Assembly: GCF_014640075.1 (NCBI RefSeq)
Contig: NZ_BMGG01000001.1
Location: forward strand, 620,001-684,000
Length of the DNA stretch: 64,000 nt
From: Chelatococcus reniformis
GTDB taxonomy: Bacteria > Pseudomonadota > Alphaproteobacteria > Rhizobiales > Beijerinckiaceae
Reading direction: 5' to 3'
The notes under the pieces: model-generated
The model's database searches: none
Seen by the model: only the letters and a program-made list of their open reading frames with translations
What the model was told of the DNA's origin: nothing
Program-made: the position numbers and the translations under genes
Shown here: positions 1 through 8,125 of the stretch, in pieces
Layout of the letters: the number at the start of each line of letters is the position of its first letter
Position numbering within the stretch: position 1 is the first letter of the stretch

Positions 1-116
1 CTACATTATCGATCGATGCCGGTCGCGGCGAGGCTGCCGTGCCGCCGCACCCCCGCAAGCTCGATTTTCCCGCAGGCGGCCGGGCCGTCCGCGGCAGCCG
101 TCGCCTCGCCTCGGCG

Positions 117-144
117 TTGACGGTCATTCTTGTATGCTATACAA
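117..144 (+). promoter_or_regulatory. Promoter and palindromic operator upstream of the TetR/desaturase pair
   Basis: A TTGACG -35-like box (117-122) is followed 15 bases on by TATACA (138-143). The -10 is embedded in a perfect palindrome, TTGTAT-GCT-ATACAA (130-144). A TetR-family dimer site overlapping the -10 is the usual autoregulatory arrangement. The palindrome is seen directly; binding by the adjacent regulator is inferred. Confidence 0.5.
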
Positions 145-187
145 ACAAAGAAGGTCGCAGATTGCGGCCGTGCGCCTGGAGCCCGGC

Positions 188-862
188 ATGAAGGGTGGCC
201 CCCGCCTCGTGAACCCGTCGGATCCCAAGCACGCCATCCGGGCGACGCGGGCGGCCGGCCGGCAGACGCGCTCGCTGCTGCTCGACGCCGCCAGCGGGCT
301 GTTCAAGCGGCGGGGGCTCGCCGGCGCCTCCATCGCCGACATCGCGGCAGCCGCCGACGCGTTCCCGAGCCAGATCACCTATTACTTCCGCACCAAGGAA
401 GCGCTGTTCGTCGAGGCCGCCTGCCGCGACGTGCTGCACCTGGCGCGCGCCGCGGAGGAACAGGCCGGCCGGGCGCGCTCGGCGCAGGACTATACCCGCG
501 CGCTGGTGGAAAGCGTGCTTGCGGCGGACGGCCTCGGCTTCTTCGTCGAGGCGATGACATTGACGCGCCGCAGGCCCGATCTCGCCCCCTTCGTCGAGCG
601 CACCATCGCGCGGCTGCACGCGGAAGGTCTGCGCGCCTATGCCGCCGAGATCGCCGCGCGCGGCTGGCAGGCGCCGGCCGATCCGGAGACCGTGGCCCGC
701 CGCTTCTGGGCGGTGGCCGTCGGTGTCACCGTCGAAGGCCAGGCCATGGGGCGCGCGCCCGGCGACCTCGTCATCGAGATGCTGCGCCTGATCGCACCCA
801 TGGCCGGAGAGGCGAGCGACGGCCGCCTGCGTTTGGTTCGCGCCGATGGTCCCGGCAGGTAG
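188..862 (+). CDS. TetR/AcrR family transcriptional regulator
   Basis: This 224-residue DNA-binding regulator has an N-terminal TetR helix-turn-helix (about residues 20-70; the segment contains ASIADIAAAAD and ITYYFRTKEALF). A helical C-terminal ligand domain follows. I chose the ATG at 188 because GGAG lies six bases before it. An upstream in-frame ATG at 134 falls inside the palindrome at 130-144 and is unlikely. The gene lies 46 bp before a fatty acid desaturase on the same strand, so co-transcription is likely. By analogy with TetR-type desaturase regulators it may sense an acyl ligand, but no ligand can be read from the sequence. Confidence 0.85.
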   Translation: MKGGPRLVNPSDPKHAIRATRAAGRQTRSLLLDAASGLFKRRGLAGASIADIAAAADAFPSQITYYFRTKEALFVEAACRDVLHLARAAEEQAGRARSAQDYTRALVESVLAADGLGFFVEAMTLTRRRPDLAPFVERTIARLHAEGLRAYAAEIAARGWQAPADPETVARRFWAVAVGVTVEGQAMGRAPGDLVIEMLRLIAPMAGEASDGRLRLVRADGPGR

Positions 863-908
863 GCCTCGGCGGGGTGAAGACACAACACCATAAGATCGAG
901 GAAGCGCC

Positions 909-1934
909 ATGACGACCCCACGCATCCGCGCCAAGGACCTGATGAGCGAGGCGGAGCTCGCCGAAGTCCGCACCCGGTCGGGCTGGAAAGGACCCGCGCT
1001 CATCGCGCATGCCTGGGCGCTGATCCTCGGCTCGGTCGCCATGGTCGCCCTCTGGCCCAACCCGTTGACCTTCATCGTGGCCGTCGGCATCATCGGCTCG
1101 CGCCAGCTCGGCCTCGCCATCCTCATGCACGACGGGGCGCATGGGAGCCTCGCCAACGGGGCCCGGCTCAACCTGTGGCTCAGCCAGTGGCTGTGCGCCT
1201 ATCCCGTGTTCTCGGAGACACGCGCCTACCGCGCCTACCACCTCCAGCACCACGCCCGCACGCAGCAGGACGACGATCCGGACCTGGTGCTGTCCGCCCC
1301 CTTCCCGATCACGCCCGTGAGCTACCGCCGCAAGTTCTGGCGCGACATCAGCGGGCAGACCGGCTTCTCCCAGCGCAAGGCGCAGCTCCTGAACGCGCTG
1401 GGCGAGGGTGCCATGCCGTGGCGGCAGCGACTCGCCCGTTTCTGGGGCAAGCTCGGGCCGCAACTGGTGGTGAACCTGGTGCTGCTCGCGGGCTTCTCCG
1501 CGGCCGGCGTGTGGTGGGCCTATCCGCTGCTGTGGCTCCTGCCGCTGCTCACCTGGATGATGGTCATCACCCGCATCCGCAACATCGCCGAGCATGCCGT
1601 CGTGCCCGACAACGACGATCCCCTGCGCAACACCCGTACCACGCGAGCCAACGTCCTCGAGCGGCTGTTCATCGCGCCTTACTACGTGAACTACCATCTC
1701 GAGCATCATCTGATGATGTATGTACCCTGCTATAACCTGCGGCGGGTGCACGAGATTTTGTCGAAGGGCCCGCACGCCGGCCGCATGGAGGTGCAGCCGA
1801 GCTACCCCGCGGTGCTGCGCCTCGCCACCGCCCGCTCCAACGACCAGGACCGGCCGGGCCGCCGCATCAGCGGCGAGCGCAGCGCCCGGGCGGGGGCCGG
1901 GCTGACCGAAAGCCAGGTGACCTCGGGGTTTTGA
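909..1934 (+). CDS. Membrane fatty acid desaturase family protein
   Basis: A 341-residue integral membrane diiron protein. It shows the three histidine clusters of membrane desaturases and hydroxylases: HDGAH (74-78), HLQHH (111-115) and HLEHH (263-267), plus RNIAEHA near 224-230. Hydrophobic segments lie at about 33-50, 53-72 and 185-222. The family introduces double bonds or hydroxyls using O2 and an external electron donor. Start: GAGGAAGCGCC precedes the ATG. It follows the TetR gene closely and probably shares its promoter. The C-terminal 40 residues are Arg/Ser-rich and outside the core fold. The exact substrate (acyl lipid, carotenoid or alkane) cannot be told from sequence alone. Confidence 0.88.
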   Translation: MTTPRIRAKDLMSEAELAEVRTRSGWKGPALIAHAWALILGSVAMVALWPNPLTFIVAVGIIGSRQLGLAILMHDGAHGSLANGARLNLWLSQWLCAYPVFSETRAYRAYHLQHHARTQQDDDPDLVLSAPFPITPVSYRRKFWRDISGQTGFSQRKAQLLNALGEGAMPWRQRLARFWGKLGPQLVVNLVLLAGFSAAGVWWAYPLLWLLPLLTWMMVITRIRNIAEHAVVPDNDDPLRNTRTTRANVLERLFIAPYYVNYHLEHHLMMYVPCYNLRRVHEILSKGPHAGRMEVQPSYPAVLRLATARSNDQDRPGRRISGERSARAGAGLTESQVTSGF

Positions 1935-1980
1935 GGGGCGGCGGCAGCTTGCCGACCGGCGGATGGCGCCAGCGCGCACC

Positions 1981-2115
1981 CTCGCCCCACTAGTGGTGAG
2001 AGGGAGGGGTGAGGGGGCTTGGTATCGCGCCGTGACCGCCTTGAGCCTTCTCTGCGAGCCCCCTCACCCGGATCGCGTTCCACGCGATCCGACCTCTCCC
2101 CACAAGTGGGGCGAG
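1981..2115. repeat. Nested inverted-repeat element between convergent genes
   Basis: Outer 10-bp arms (1981-1990 and 2106-2115) and 13-bp arms (2007-2019 and 2057-2069) are perfect inverted repeats. A further 10-bp-stem, 3-base-loop hairpin lies at 69-91 of the 2000 block (2069-2078/2082-2091). It fills the space between the converging desaturase and ThDP genes, so it could act as a bidirectional terminator. A related purine-rich half appears at 28541-28583. Confidence 0.75.
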
Positions 2116-2167
2116 GTGAGCTGCGACCCAACGGTCGCGTCGTGGGTCCACGCCCCGTTAGACTAGA

Positions 2168-3793
2168 CTAGTGCCCGATCGACGGCATGCTGTCGGGGTC
2201 GAGCTTGAGGTCGATCAGCAACGGCCGCGCTCCGCCCTTGATCGCCTCGACTGCCCGCGCCAGATCCTCCTCGGAGCGAACCGTCACACCGGTACCGCCG
2301 AGCGCCTCGGCGACCGGCGCGAAATCCGGCCAGTCGAACAGCGAGATCTCCGGGTCCATCTGCTTGCTGCGAAACTGGATGTGCTCGGCGCCGTAGCTGC
2401 CGTCGTTGCAGACGACGACCACCAGGTCGACCTTCGCCCGCACGGCCGAGTTGAACTCGGTGAGGCCACCCAGCATGAAGCCGCCGTCGCCCGTGATCAG
2501 CAGTGTGGGGCGGCCGTCCGAGGCGAGCGCGGCGCCCACCGCTTCCGCCACGCCGAAGCCGATCGAGCCGAAATTGACCGTATAGACGAAGGAGCGTGGA
2601 TCCCTAACGGTCATCAGCGGCCACGCCTCGATCAGGAAGCGGCCGGCATCGGTCACCAGCGTGCGCTCGGGGGCGACCGCGGCATCCAGCGCGCGCAGCG
2701 CCTGGCGGATGTCGACGGTCGAGGGGCGGGGCTTGGGCACCGCGAGCGGCCCGAAGCTGAAACCGGCGATCGCCTCGCGCAACTCCTCCGTGCGGTGGCC
2801 GGAGGCCGCGATCTCGGCCTCGTCCAGGAGTTCGACCATCCGCTGCGCAGTGCGCCCGGGCTCGCCCACCAGGCCGGCATCGGGGGCGACGTGGCGGCCG
2901 AGATCAGCCGGCTCGGCGCTGACGTGGATGAGGCGCTTGCCTTTCAGCAGGCTGCCCTGCGCGGTCGTATACTGGTTGAGACTGGCGCCGAAGGCGATGA
3001 CGCAGTCGCTCTTCATGATGGCGTCGAGCGCCACCGGCGTGCTGAAGGTGCCGAAGATGCCGAGGTTGAAGGGGTGGTCGTCGAAGGCGCCCTTGGCCTT
3101 CAGCGTCGAGGCCAGAGGCGCGCCGATGCGATCGGCCAGGGCGCGGATATGCGCGCGTGCCGCCGGCTCGCAGGCGCCGCGGCCGCAGAGTACGACGGGA
3201 CGGCGGGCGGCGGCAATGATGCCGACGGCGTTGTCCATCTCCGGCCCGTCGACGATATGCGCGCTCCGGTCGGGCGCGTAGTGGCGGCGCGCGACGTAAT
3301 CCGTCTCCATCCATTGGAAATCGGCCGGCATGTTGAGGACCACCGGCCGCCGCTCGACCAGGGCCCGCCGGAAGGCGGTGGCGACGTCCTCGGCCACCGT
3401 CTCGGGTGCGCGCAGCTGCACGAAGCCGGCGCCCGTGGCGAGAAAGAACTCCCGCTGGTCGACGTTCTGGATGTGGAAACGGTCGGCGACCGCCGTATCC
3501 CCCGCCAGCAGCACGATGGGGAGCGAGGCCTTGCAGGCCTCGATGAGCGCGGTCAGCGTGTTGGTCACCGCCGGTCCGTGCGTGACGGTCGCCACCCCGA
3601 CCCTGCCGGACACGTGCGCGTAGCCGATGGCCATGAGCACGGCGCCGGCCTCGTTGGCGGCGGCCACGTAGCGGGCCCGCCCCTGCTTGATGAAGCTGTC
3701 CACCATGTAGAGATTGGCATCGCCGATCAGCCCGAACATCACCTCGACGTCTTGGTCGAGTATAGACCTGGCTAGAGCTTCGTGAACCTTCAT
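2168..3793 (-). CDS. Thiamine-diphosphate-dependent enzyme, acetolactate-synthase-like
   Basis: A 541-residue member of the ThDP decarboxylase/synthase family. It has an N-terminal PYR domain with the cofactor-activating Glu in NEAGA (about residue 47), a central NAD-like domain, and a C-terminal PP domain with the ThDP/Mg motif GDGGF followed by NDGSYG. Two ATGs compete. The one at 3793 has GGGAG seven bases upstream, while the one at 3799 abuts it, so I use 3793. Length fits the family. No regulatory small subunit of acetolactate synthase is adjacent, which argues against a dedicated role in branched-chain synthesis. A decarboxylase or carboligase acting on another 2-oxo acid is equally possible. 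It is a single gene flanked by repeats. Confidence 0.85.
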   Translation of the reverse strand: MKVHEALARSILDQDVEVMFGLIGDANLYMVDSFIKQGRARYVAAANEAGAVLMAIGYAHVSGRVGVATVTHGPAVTNTLTALIEACKASLPIVLLAGDTAVADRFHIQNVDQREFFLATGAGFVQLRAPETVAEDVATAFRRALVERRPVVLNMPADFQWMETDYVARRHYAPDRSAHIVDGPEMDNAVGIIAAARRPVVLCGRGACEPAARAHIRALADRIGAPLASTLKAKGAFDDHPFNLGIFGTFSTPVALDAIMKSDCVIAFGASLNQYTTAQGSLLKGKRLIHVSAEPADLGRHVAPDAGLVGEPGRTAQRMVELLDEAEIAASGHRTEELREAIAGFSFGPLAVPKPRPSTVDIRQALRALDAAVAPERTLVTDAGRFLIEAWPLMTVRDPRSFVYTVNFGSIGFGVAEAVGAALASDGRPTLLITGDGGFMLGGLTEFNSAVRAKVDLVVVVCNDGSYGAEHIQFRSKQMDPEISLFDWPDFAPVAEALGGTGVTVRSEEDLARAVEAIKGGARPLLIDLKLDPDSMPSIGH

Positions 3794-3964
3794 CGTCATC
3801 TCCCTAGCCGCTGCAAGCAGATATAGTCGCGGGCCGATCTAGCGCGGCACTTGAGTGAATTCAGCCTATCGCCTCCCGCCAGCCTCGTCGATCCGACGCC
3901 GCCGTGGCGTCGCGGCGCAGGCGCCTGCCACCCGTGCGATCTGGACAGTAGGCTGAGCGCCCAA

Positions 3965-4017
3965 GCCGGCCTGTAACCTGGATATCCATCGATATGGAAA
4001 CGTCGCTTCAGGCCGGC
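3965..4017. repeat. Inverted repeat enclosing a smaller palindrome
   Basis: Perfect 9-bp arms, GCCGGCCTG (3965-3973) and CAGGCCGGC (4009-4017), enclose ATATC-CATC-GATAT (3982-3995). It lies upstream of the ThDP gene and downstream of the protease gene, both on the minus strand. It could be protease termination or an operator; the sequence does not decide. Confidence 0.5.
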
Positions 4018-4074
4018 CTCCGCGCGCCAACCGGTCGATCGAATTGCTCGTGAAAGGCGCCCACGTCCGTTCGT

Positions 4075-5607
4075 TCAGCGGCAGCTCACCATGGCGCTGA
4101 TGGCGCGGGCCCGTTCAGCGATGTCAGCGGGTTCGAGCGCTTTGGGCGCCACGCTGCCAGCGTCGTAGACGACGCGGTTGGCTTCGAGGAAAGTCCCCAG
4201 GATCGAGGCCTTCAGCGCGAAGTTCACGTTCTGGGGCAGGTCACCGCTGGCGAGAGCCACCTTGATCGCGTTGAGCTTGGCGGTGACGACGCCCACCACG
4301 TTGCCGGACTGGTCGAGCAGTGGGCCGCCCGAGTTGCCGGCCTGCACCGGCGTCGAGACCTGGACGAAGCGAATGTCGTCGGCGAGCCCGCTCAGCGCGG
4401 TGACGTTGCCCAGGGTGAAGTTGCCGGAGGTGGAGAGCAGATTGGCGTGCGGGAAACCGAAGGCGGCAACGCCTTCCCCGAGCCGCACGGCGGCGCGAAG
4501 CGAGGCGACCTTGGCCGGTGGCGCCGTCGCCACCTTGAGCAGAGCGAGATCGTTGGCCGCGTCCAACGCCATCAAGCGGCCTTCCTGCACCGCGCCGTCG
4601 TCCGTCCGCACCCGGATCGCTGTGCAGCCCTCCACCACGTGAGCGTTGGTGACGAGACTGCCGTCGGCGGTGACGAAGAAGCCCGTGCCGCTCTGCAGCC
4701 GCTCCACCTCCTTCGTCGCGGCCGCCGATGGAGCCGGTGGCGCCGGGCTGGCAGCGGGTGGCGGCACGACAGGCGATGACGCAGCGGGCGGCGGCGTCGG
4801 CACTGCCGGAGGCTCCGGCCGGCTTACCATCTGCGGCTGGCGATATGGCGGCTCGACGAAGGGCGCACCAGTCATGCGCGACCACAGCGACGCCGAGGTC
4901 AGAATGGCGATCCGTTCCCCTGATACATTGCCGTTGGCATTGTTCCAGGTGAGCCGGAAGCCGGTGACATAGGGCCCGTCCTGGTGGAAGCGCTGATACT
5001 GGTCGAGCCCGCCTCGGCTCGTCGCCGAGATCACATACCAGCCATCCTTGAAGACCCTGTAGTGAACCGTTGCGCCATCGCGGGCCAGCTCCGCGTTCGC
5101 GGCCGCATAAGCATCCCCGATGCCCGCCCGCAGCGCCAGGAAGCCAAGGATGAGCCGCCTCTGCCGGTCATGATAGACGACGCCATCCACGCTCCGGTTG
5201 ACCTCCAGGCCGAGCCCGAGCGGCACCCAGATGGATACCGGGCGCCAGGGATGGCGCACCCTCTCGAAGCCCCAGAGGTCGAACATGGGGTTGGCCGCCC
5301 TGCGCAGGCCCGCCAGCAACTGAGCCGTGACGACCCCTGTCGGCGGCAGGCCGTAGGTCACGGCGGCGCGCTGCAGCGCGGCGAAGGTGCGCATGCTGAA
5401 CCCCTCGATCGGAACTGCGTTGAGATAGCCGGCGGCGATCAGCAGCACTTGGATATCGAGCCGCTGCGCCAGCGTGAGCTGGGTCTCGAAGCTGAACCGG
5501 GCTGCCTCGAATCCCGCCGGTGCCCGCCCCGGCGCGGCGGTGGCCGGTCCCGCCAAAGCCAGCAGTGCCGCCATCACCCCGGATCTCACCAGCGACGAAG
5601 TATTCAT
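4075..5607 (-). CDS. Exported trypsin-like serine protease with an N-terminal peptidoglycan-binding-like region
   Basis: A 510-residue precursor with a signal peptide (residues 1-25, ending PATAA). Residues 48-103 resemble a PG_binding_1 fold, with the pattern AAGYLNAVPIEGFS and PPTG. A Pro/Ala-rich linker follows (about 252-298), then a DegP/S1C-type protease domain. The catalytic triad is visible: His323 in TNAHVV, Asp353 in NDLALL and Ser426 in GNSGGP. No PDZ domain follows, unlike DegP. It should act in the periplasm, possibly tethered to the wall. It is divergent from the Liv-type binding protein at 5841. The start ATG at 5607 gives a clean signal peptide. Confidence 0.88.
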   Translation of the reverse strand: MNTSSLVRSGVMAALLALAGPATAAPGRAPAGFEAARFSFETQLTLAQRLDIQVLLIAAGYLNAVPIEGFSMRTFAALQRAAVTYGLPPTGVVTAQLLAGLRRAANPMFDLWGFERVRHPWRPVSIWVPLGLGLEVNRSVDGVVYHDRQRRLILGFLALRAGIGDAYAAANAELARDGATVHYRVFKDGWYVISATSRGGLDQYQRFHQDGPYVTGFRLTWNNANGNVSGERIAILTSASLWSRMTGAPFVEPPYRQPQMVSRPEPPAVPTPPPAASSPVVPPPAASPAPPAPSAAATKEVERLQSGTGFFVTADGSLVTNAHVVEGCTAIRVRTDDGAVQEGRLMALDAANDLALLKVATAPPAKVASLRAAVRLGEGVAAFGFPHANLLSTSGNFTLGNVTALSGLADDIRFVQVSTPVQAGNSGGPLLDQSGNVVGVVTAKLNAIKVALASGDLPQNVNFALKASILGTFLEANRVVYDAGSVAPKALEPADIAERARAISAMVSCR

Positions 5608-5840
5608 CCGACCAACCTAGTACAGCCCACGCTGTCACTCTATCCGCTCATCCGCGCGGTTCAACCAAAGCGAGCGACGGGCTGATGCCGATCGCGACGC
5701 TTTTCAGCGCTGCAAAAACCGCGGGCGGCCATGCTCAAGGCCGGGTTGCGCAAACCGGGCGCGGCGACGCAGGCTGCCGCGCAAATACTCGCGGCGGCCG
5801 CGCCGGCGCGGCGCTGCATCGATCGGGAAGGAACGACCGC

Positions 5841-7052
5841 GTGAAGAGAGCCATCGTCATTGCCGCCGCCGCCCTCGCCTGCGCTCTCGCGGCAGCGCCG
5901 GCGTCCGCCCAGGTCTCCGATGGCGTCGTCAAGTTCGGCGTGCTCACCGATCTCAGCGGTCCCAGCGCCGACGGCACCGGCAAGGGCTCGGTGGTGGCGG
6001 CGCAGATGGCCATCGAGGATTTCGGCGGCACGGTGCTGGGCAAGCCGGTCGAGCTCACCTTCGCCGACCACCAGAGCAAGACCGACATTGGCCTCGCCAC
6101 GGCGCGGCGCTGGTACGATGTGGAGCAGGTGGACGTCATCCTCGACGTGCCGGTGTCGTCGATCGCGCTCGGCGTGCAGCAGCTCACCCGCGACAAGAAC
6201 AAGGTGTTCCTGATGGCCGGCCCCGGCTCCTCGGAGCTGACCGGCGCGGCCTGCTCGCCCAACGGCATCCAGTGGGTCTACAACACCTATGCGCTGGCCA
6301 ACGTCGCCGGCAAGGCGCTGGCCAAGCGCGGTGACGACACCTGGTTCTTCATCACTGCCGACTACACCTTCGGCCACCAGCTCGAGCGCGACGCCACCGC
6401 CGTGGTCGAGGCCAACGGCGGCAAGGTGCTGGGCAGCGCCAAGCACCCCTTCAACAACGCCGACTTCGCCTCGCAGGTCCTTCAGGCGCAGACCTCGAAG
6501 GCCAAAGTGGTGGCGCTCGCCGATTCCGGCCAGGACACCCAGAACGTCATCAAGCAGGCGGCGGAGTTCGGCCTGGTCAGCGGCGGCCAGAAGCTGATCG
6601 GCCTCCTGTTCGGCATCACCGACGTGCCCGGCGTCGGCCTCGACATCGCCCAGGGCATGATGCTCACCGATGCCTTCTACTGGGACAAGGACGATGAGAC
6701 CCGCGCCTTCGCCAAGCGCTTCTACGACAAGATCGGGCGCATGCCGACGATGATGCAGGCGGGCATCTATTCCGCCGTGAGCCACTACCTCAAGGCGGTC
6801 ACCGCGGCCAAGACCGATGAGGCCAAGGCCGTCGTGGCCGAGATGAAGAAGACGCCGATCAACGATCTCTTCGCCAAGAACGGTCACATCCGCGACGACG
6901 GCCAGATGATCCACGACATGCATCTGGTGCAGGTGAAGTCGCCGGCGGAATCGAGCGGCAAGTGGGACGTCTATAAGATCGTCGACACCGTTCCCGGCGA
7001 TCAGGCCTTCCAATCGCTCGCCAGCTCGGCCTGTCCCCTCGTCAAGAAGTAG
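5841..7052 (+). CDS. Liv-type ABC transporter substrate-binding protein (orphan)
   Basis: A 403-residue periplasmic binding protein of the branched-chain amino acid/amide/aromatic acid class (Peripla_BP_6). The signal peptide (1-24, ending PASAQ) is followed by GVLTDLSGPSADGTGKG, the usual first strand and ligand loop. I chose the GTG at 5841 because GGGAAGGAAC sits upstream and a signal peptide starts immediately; reading further upstream gives non-signal sequence. No permease or ATPase genes lie beside it, so it must share a transporter encoded elsewhere or feed a sensor. The next gene runs toward it and ends 10 bp away. Confidence 0.87.
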   Translation: MKRAIVIAAAALACALAAAPASAQVSDGVVKFGVLTDLSGPSADGTGKGSVVAAQMAIEDFGGTVLGKPVELTFADHQSKTDIGLATARRWYDVEQVDVILDVPVSSIALGVQQLTRDKNKVFLMAGPGSSELTGAACSPNGIQWVYNTYALANVAGKALAKRGDDTWFFITADYTFGHQLERDATAVVEANGGKVLGSAKHPFNNADFASQVLQAQTSKAKVVALADSGQDTQNVIKQAAEFGLVSGGQKLIGLLFGITDVPGVGLDIAQGMMLTDAFYWDKDDETRAFAKRFYDKIGRMPTMMQAGIYSAVSHYLKAVTAAKTDEAKAVVAEMKKTPINDLFAKNGHIRDDGQMIHDMHLVQVKSPAESSGKWDVYKIVDTVPGDQAFQSLASSACPLVKK

Positions 7053-7062
7053 GCGGCGACGA

Positions 7063-7947
7063 TCAGCCTTTGACCAGGCGCTTCGCCCGCCGCAGGCCGC
7101 CGACTGCCGCCGCCTTGGACCGGTCGGCGACCACCGAACGTCCTGGCGGCCGCGGCGTGAGGCCGAGCCGGCGCAGGAGGTGGTTGGCGCGGTAGACGTC
7201 CGCATGCATCCAGCTCGGCAGCTCCAGATTGAGGCTGAGCGAAATGGACACCTCGTCGTGGTTCTGCACCCAGTGAGCGCCGTGCGTGGGGATATGCACC
7301 GCATCGCCGGGATGAAGCGTGAACTTCTGCGCGGCCCGTTCGGCGTGCGGCTTGTAGGTGCCGGCGGTGATGTCGACGGCGTAGTAGCGCTCGATCTCCT
7401 CTTCAGTGGTGATGCTGCGGTCGAGAGGGTCGCACACCCATAGATCCTTGGAACCGTGGATCTGGACGAGGACATTGACCTCCGCGTCGAAGTGATAGGG
7501 GGTCTTGCGCCGCGGCGAGGTCATGAACACCAGCATCTCGGCGTTGCTCAGAAGGCTCGATCCTTCGGGCCCGGCGAGATCGCGGATGAAGGCCTCGAAG
7601 TCGTCGAGGACCCGCTTGTAGGCCGGGTTCTTCTCCACATGCTTCATCACGAGCCAGGCGCCGGCCGTCTCGATGCGGTCGATGATCTCGGGGATGGTCA
7701 TGTCGGGCTTGGGGGTGGTGCCCCATTTGTCGGTCAGGGACAGGTCGCCGACGTCGACATAGATGTCGCCCTTGCGCGCCGCAGCCTCCTCGGCCACGGC
7801 GGTGAGCGCCTCGACGGTGAACAGCGGATGCTCGGCGAGCGGATGGCGAACGGCAAACGCTTTCCGGTGCAGGCTCCGCCGGCACTCGTCGGCCGGTTCC
7901 AGGGTGGCCCAGTGGTCGCCCGGCAGGGCAGAAGCCTTGGTCAGCAT
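7063..7947 (-). CDS. Cupin-like (JmjC-fold) domain protein
   Basis: A 294-residue soluble protein. Residues about 130-245 form a double-stranded beta-helix with a metal facial triad pattern: His152-x-Asp154 in PYHFDAE and His225 in GAHWVQNH. This resembles cupin_8/JmjC-type 2-oxoglutarate oxygenases. The C-terminus is basic (RSKAAAVGGLRRAKR). The start at 7947 has GGAG nine bases upstream; a longer in-frame reading to 8010 lacks this. Its substrate is unknown; protein or small-molecule hydroxylation would fit the fold. The gene converges on the binding protein at 5841-7052. Confidence 0.7.
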   Translation of the reverse strand: MLTKASALPGDHWATLEPADECRRSLHRKAFAVRHPLAEHPLFTVEALTAVAEEAAARKGDIYVDVGDLSLTDKWGTTPKPDMTIPEIIDRIETAGAWLVMKHVEKNPAYKRVLDDFEAFIRDLAGPEGSSLLSNAEMLVFMTSPRRKTPYHFDAEVNVLVQIHGSKDLWVCDPLDRSITTEEEIERYYAVDITAGTYKPHAERAAQKFTLHPGDAVHIPTHGAHWVQNHDEVSISLSLNLELPSWMHADVYRANHLLRRLGLTPRPPGRSVVADRSKAAAVGGLRRAKRLVKG

Positions 7948-8125
7948 CGGCGTCTCCACGCGGCAGCCCATCCATCGTCGAGCCACCCCGCGCTCGCGCC
8001 AAGTCGACAACTTGCGGTAGCCGAATCGGCCGTGGGAGGTATGCGCGTGAGATGTGCGCCCGCGGGCGAGGTCGCCTCGCAGCGCGGGAGGGACCGAAGT
8101 TCCCTGGCGGGGCGACGGGCCCGCC

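Noticed and set aside
1-120. Open frame on the plus strand ending at TGA 118-120
   Set aside because: No visible start and no recognisable protein; could be the end of a gene outside the window, but too short to support.
134-187. Earlier ATG for the first TetR gene
   Set aside because: It falls within the 130-144 palindrome and has no ribosome site; ATG 188 has GGAG at the right distance.
2171-3775. 534-codon plus-strand frame opposite the ThDP gene
   Set aside because: Antisense shadow typical of GC-rich DNA; composition (Arg/Gly/Asp/His-rich) does not look like a folded protein and has no domain.
2168-3793. Assignment of the ThDP enzyme as IlvB
   Set aside because: No small subunit adjacent and the general motif set is shared by many decarboxylases and carboligases.
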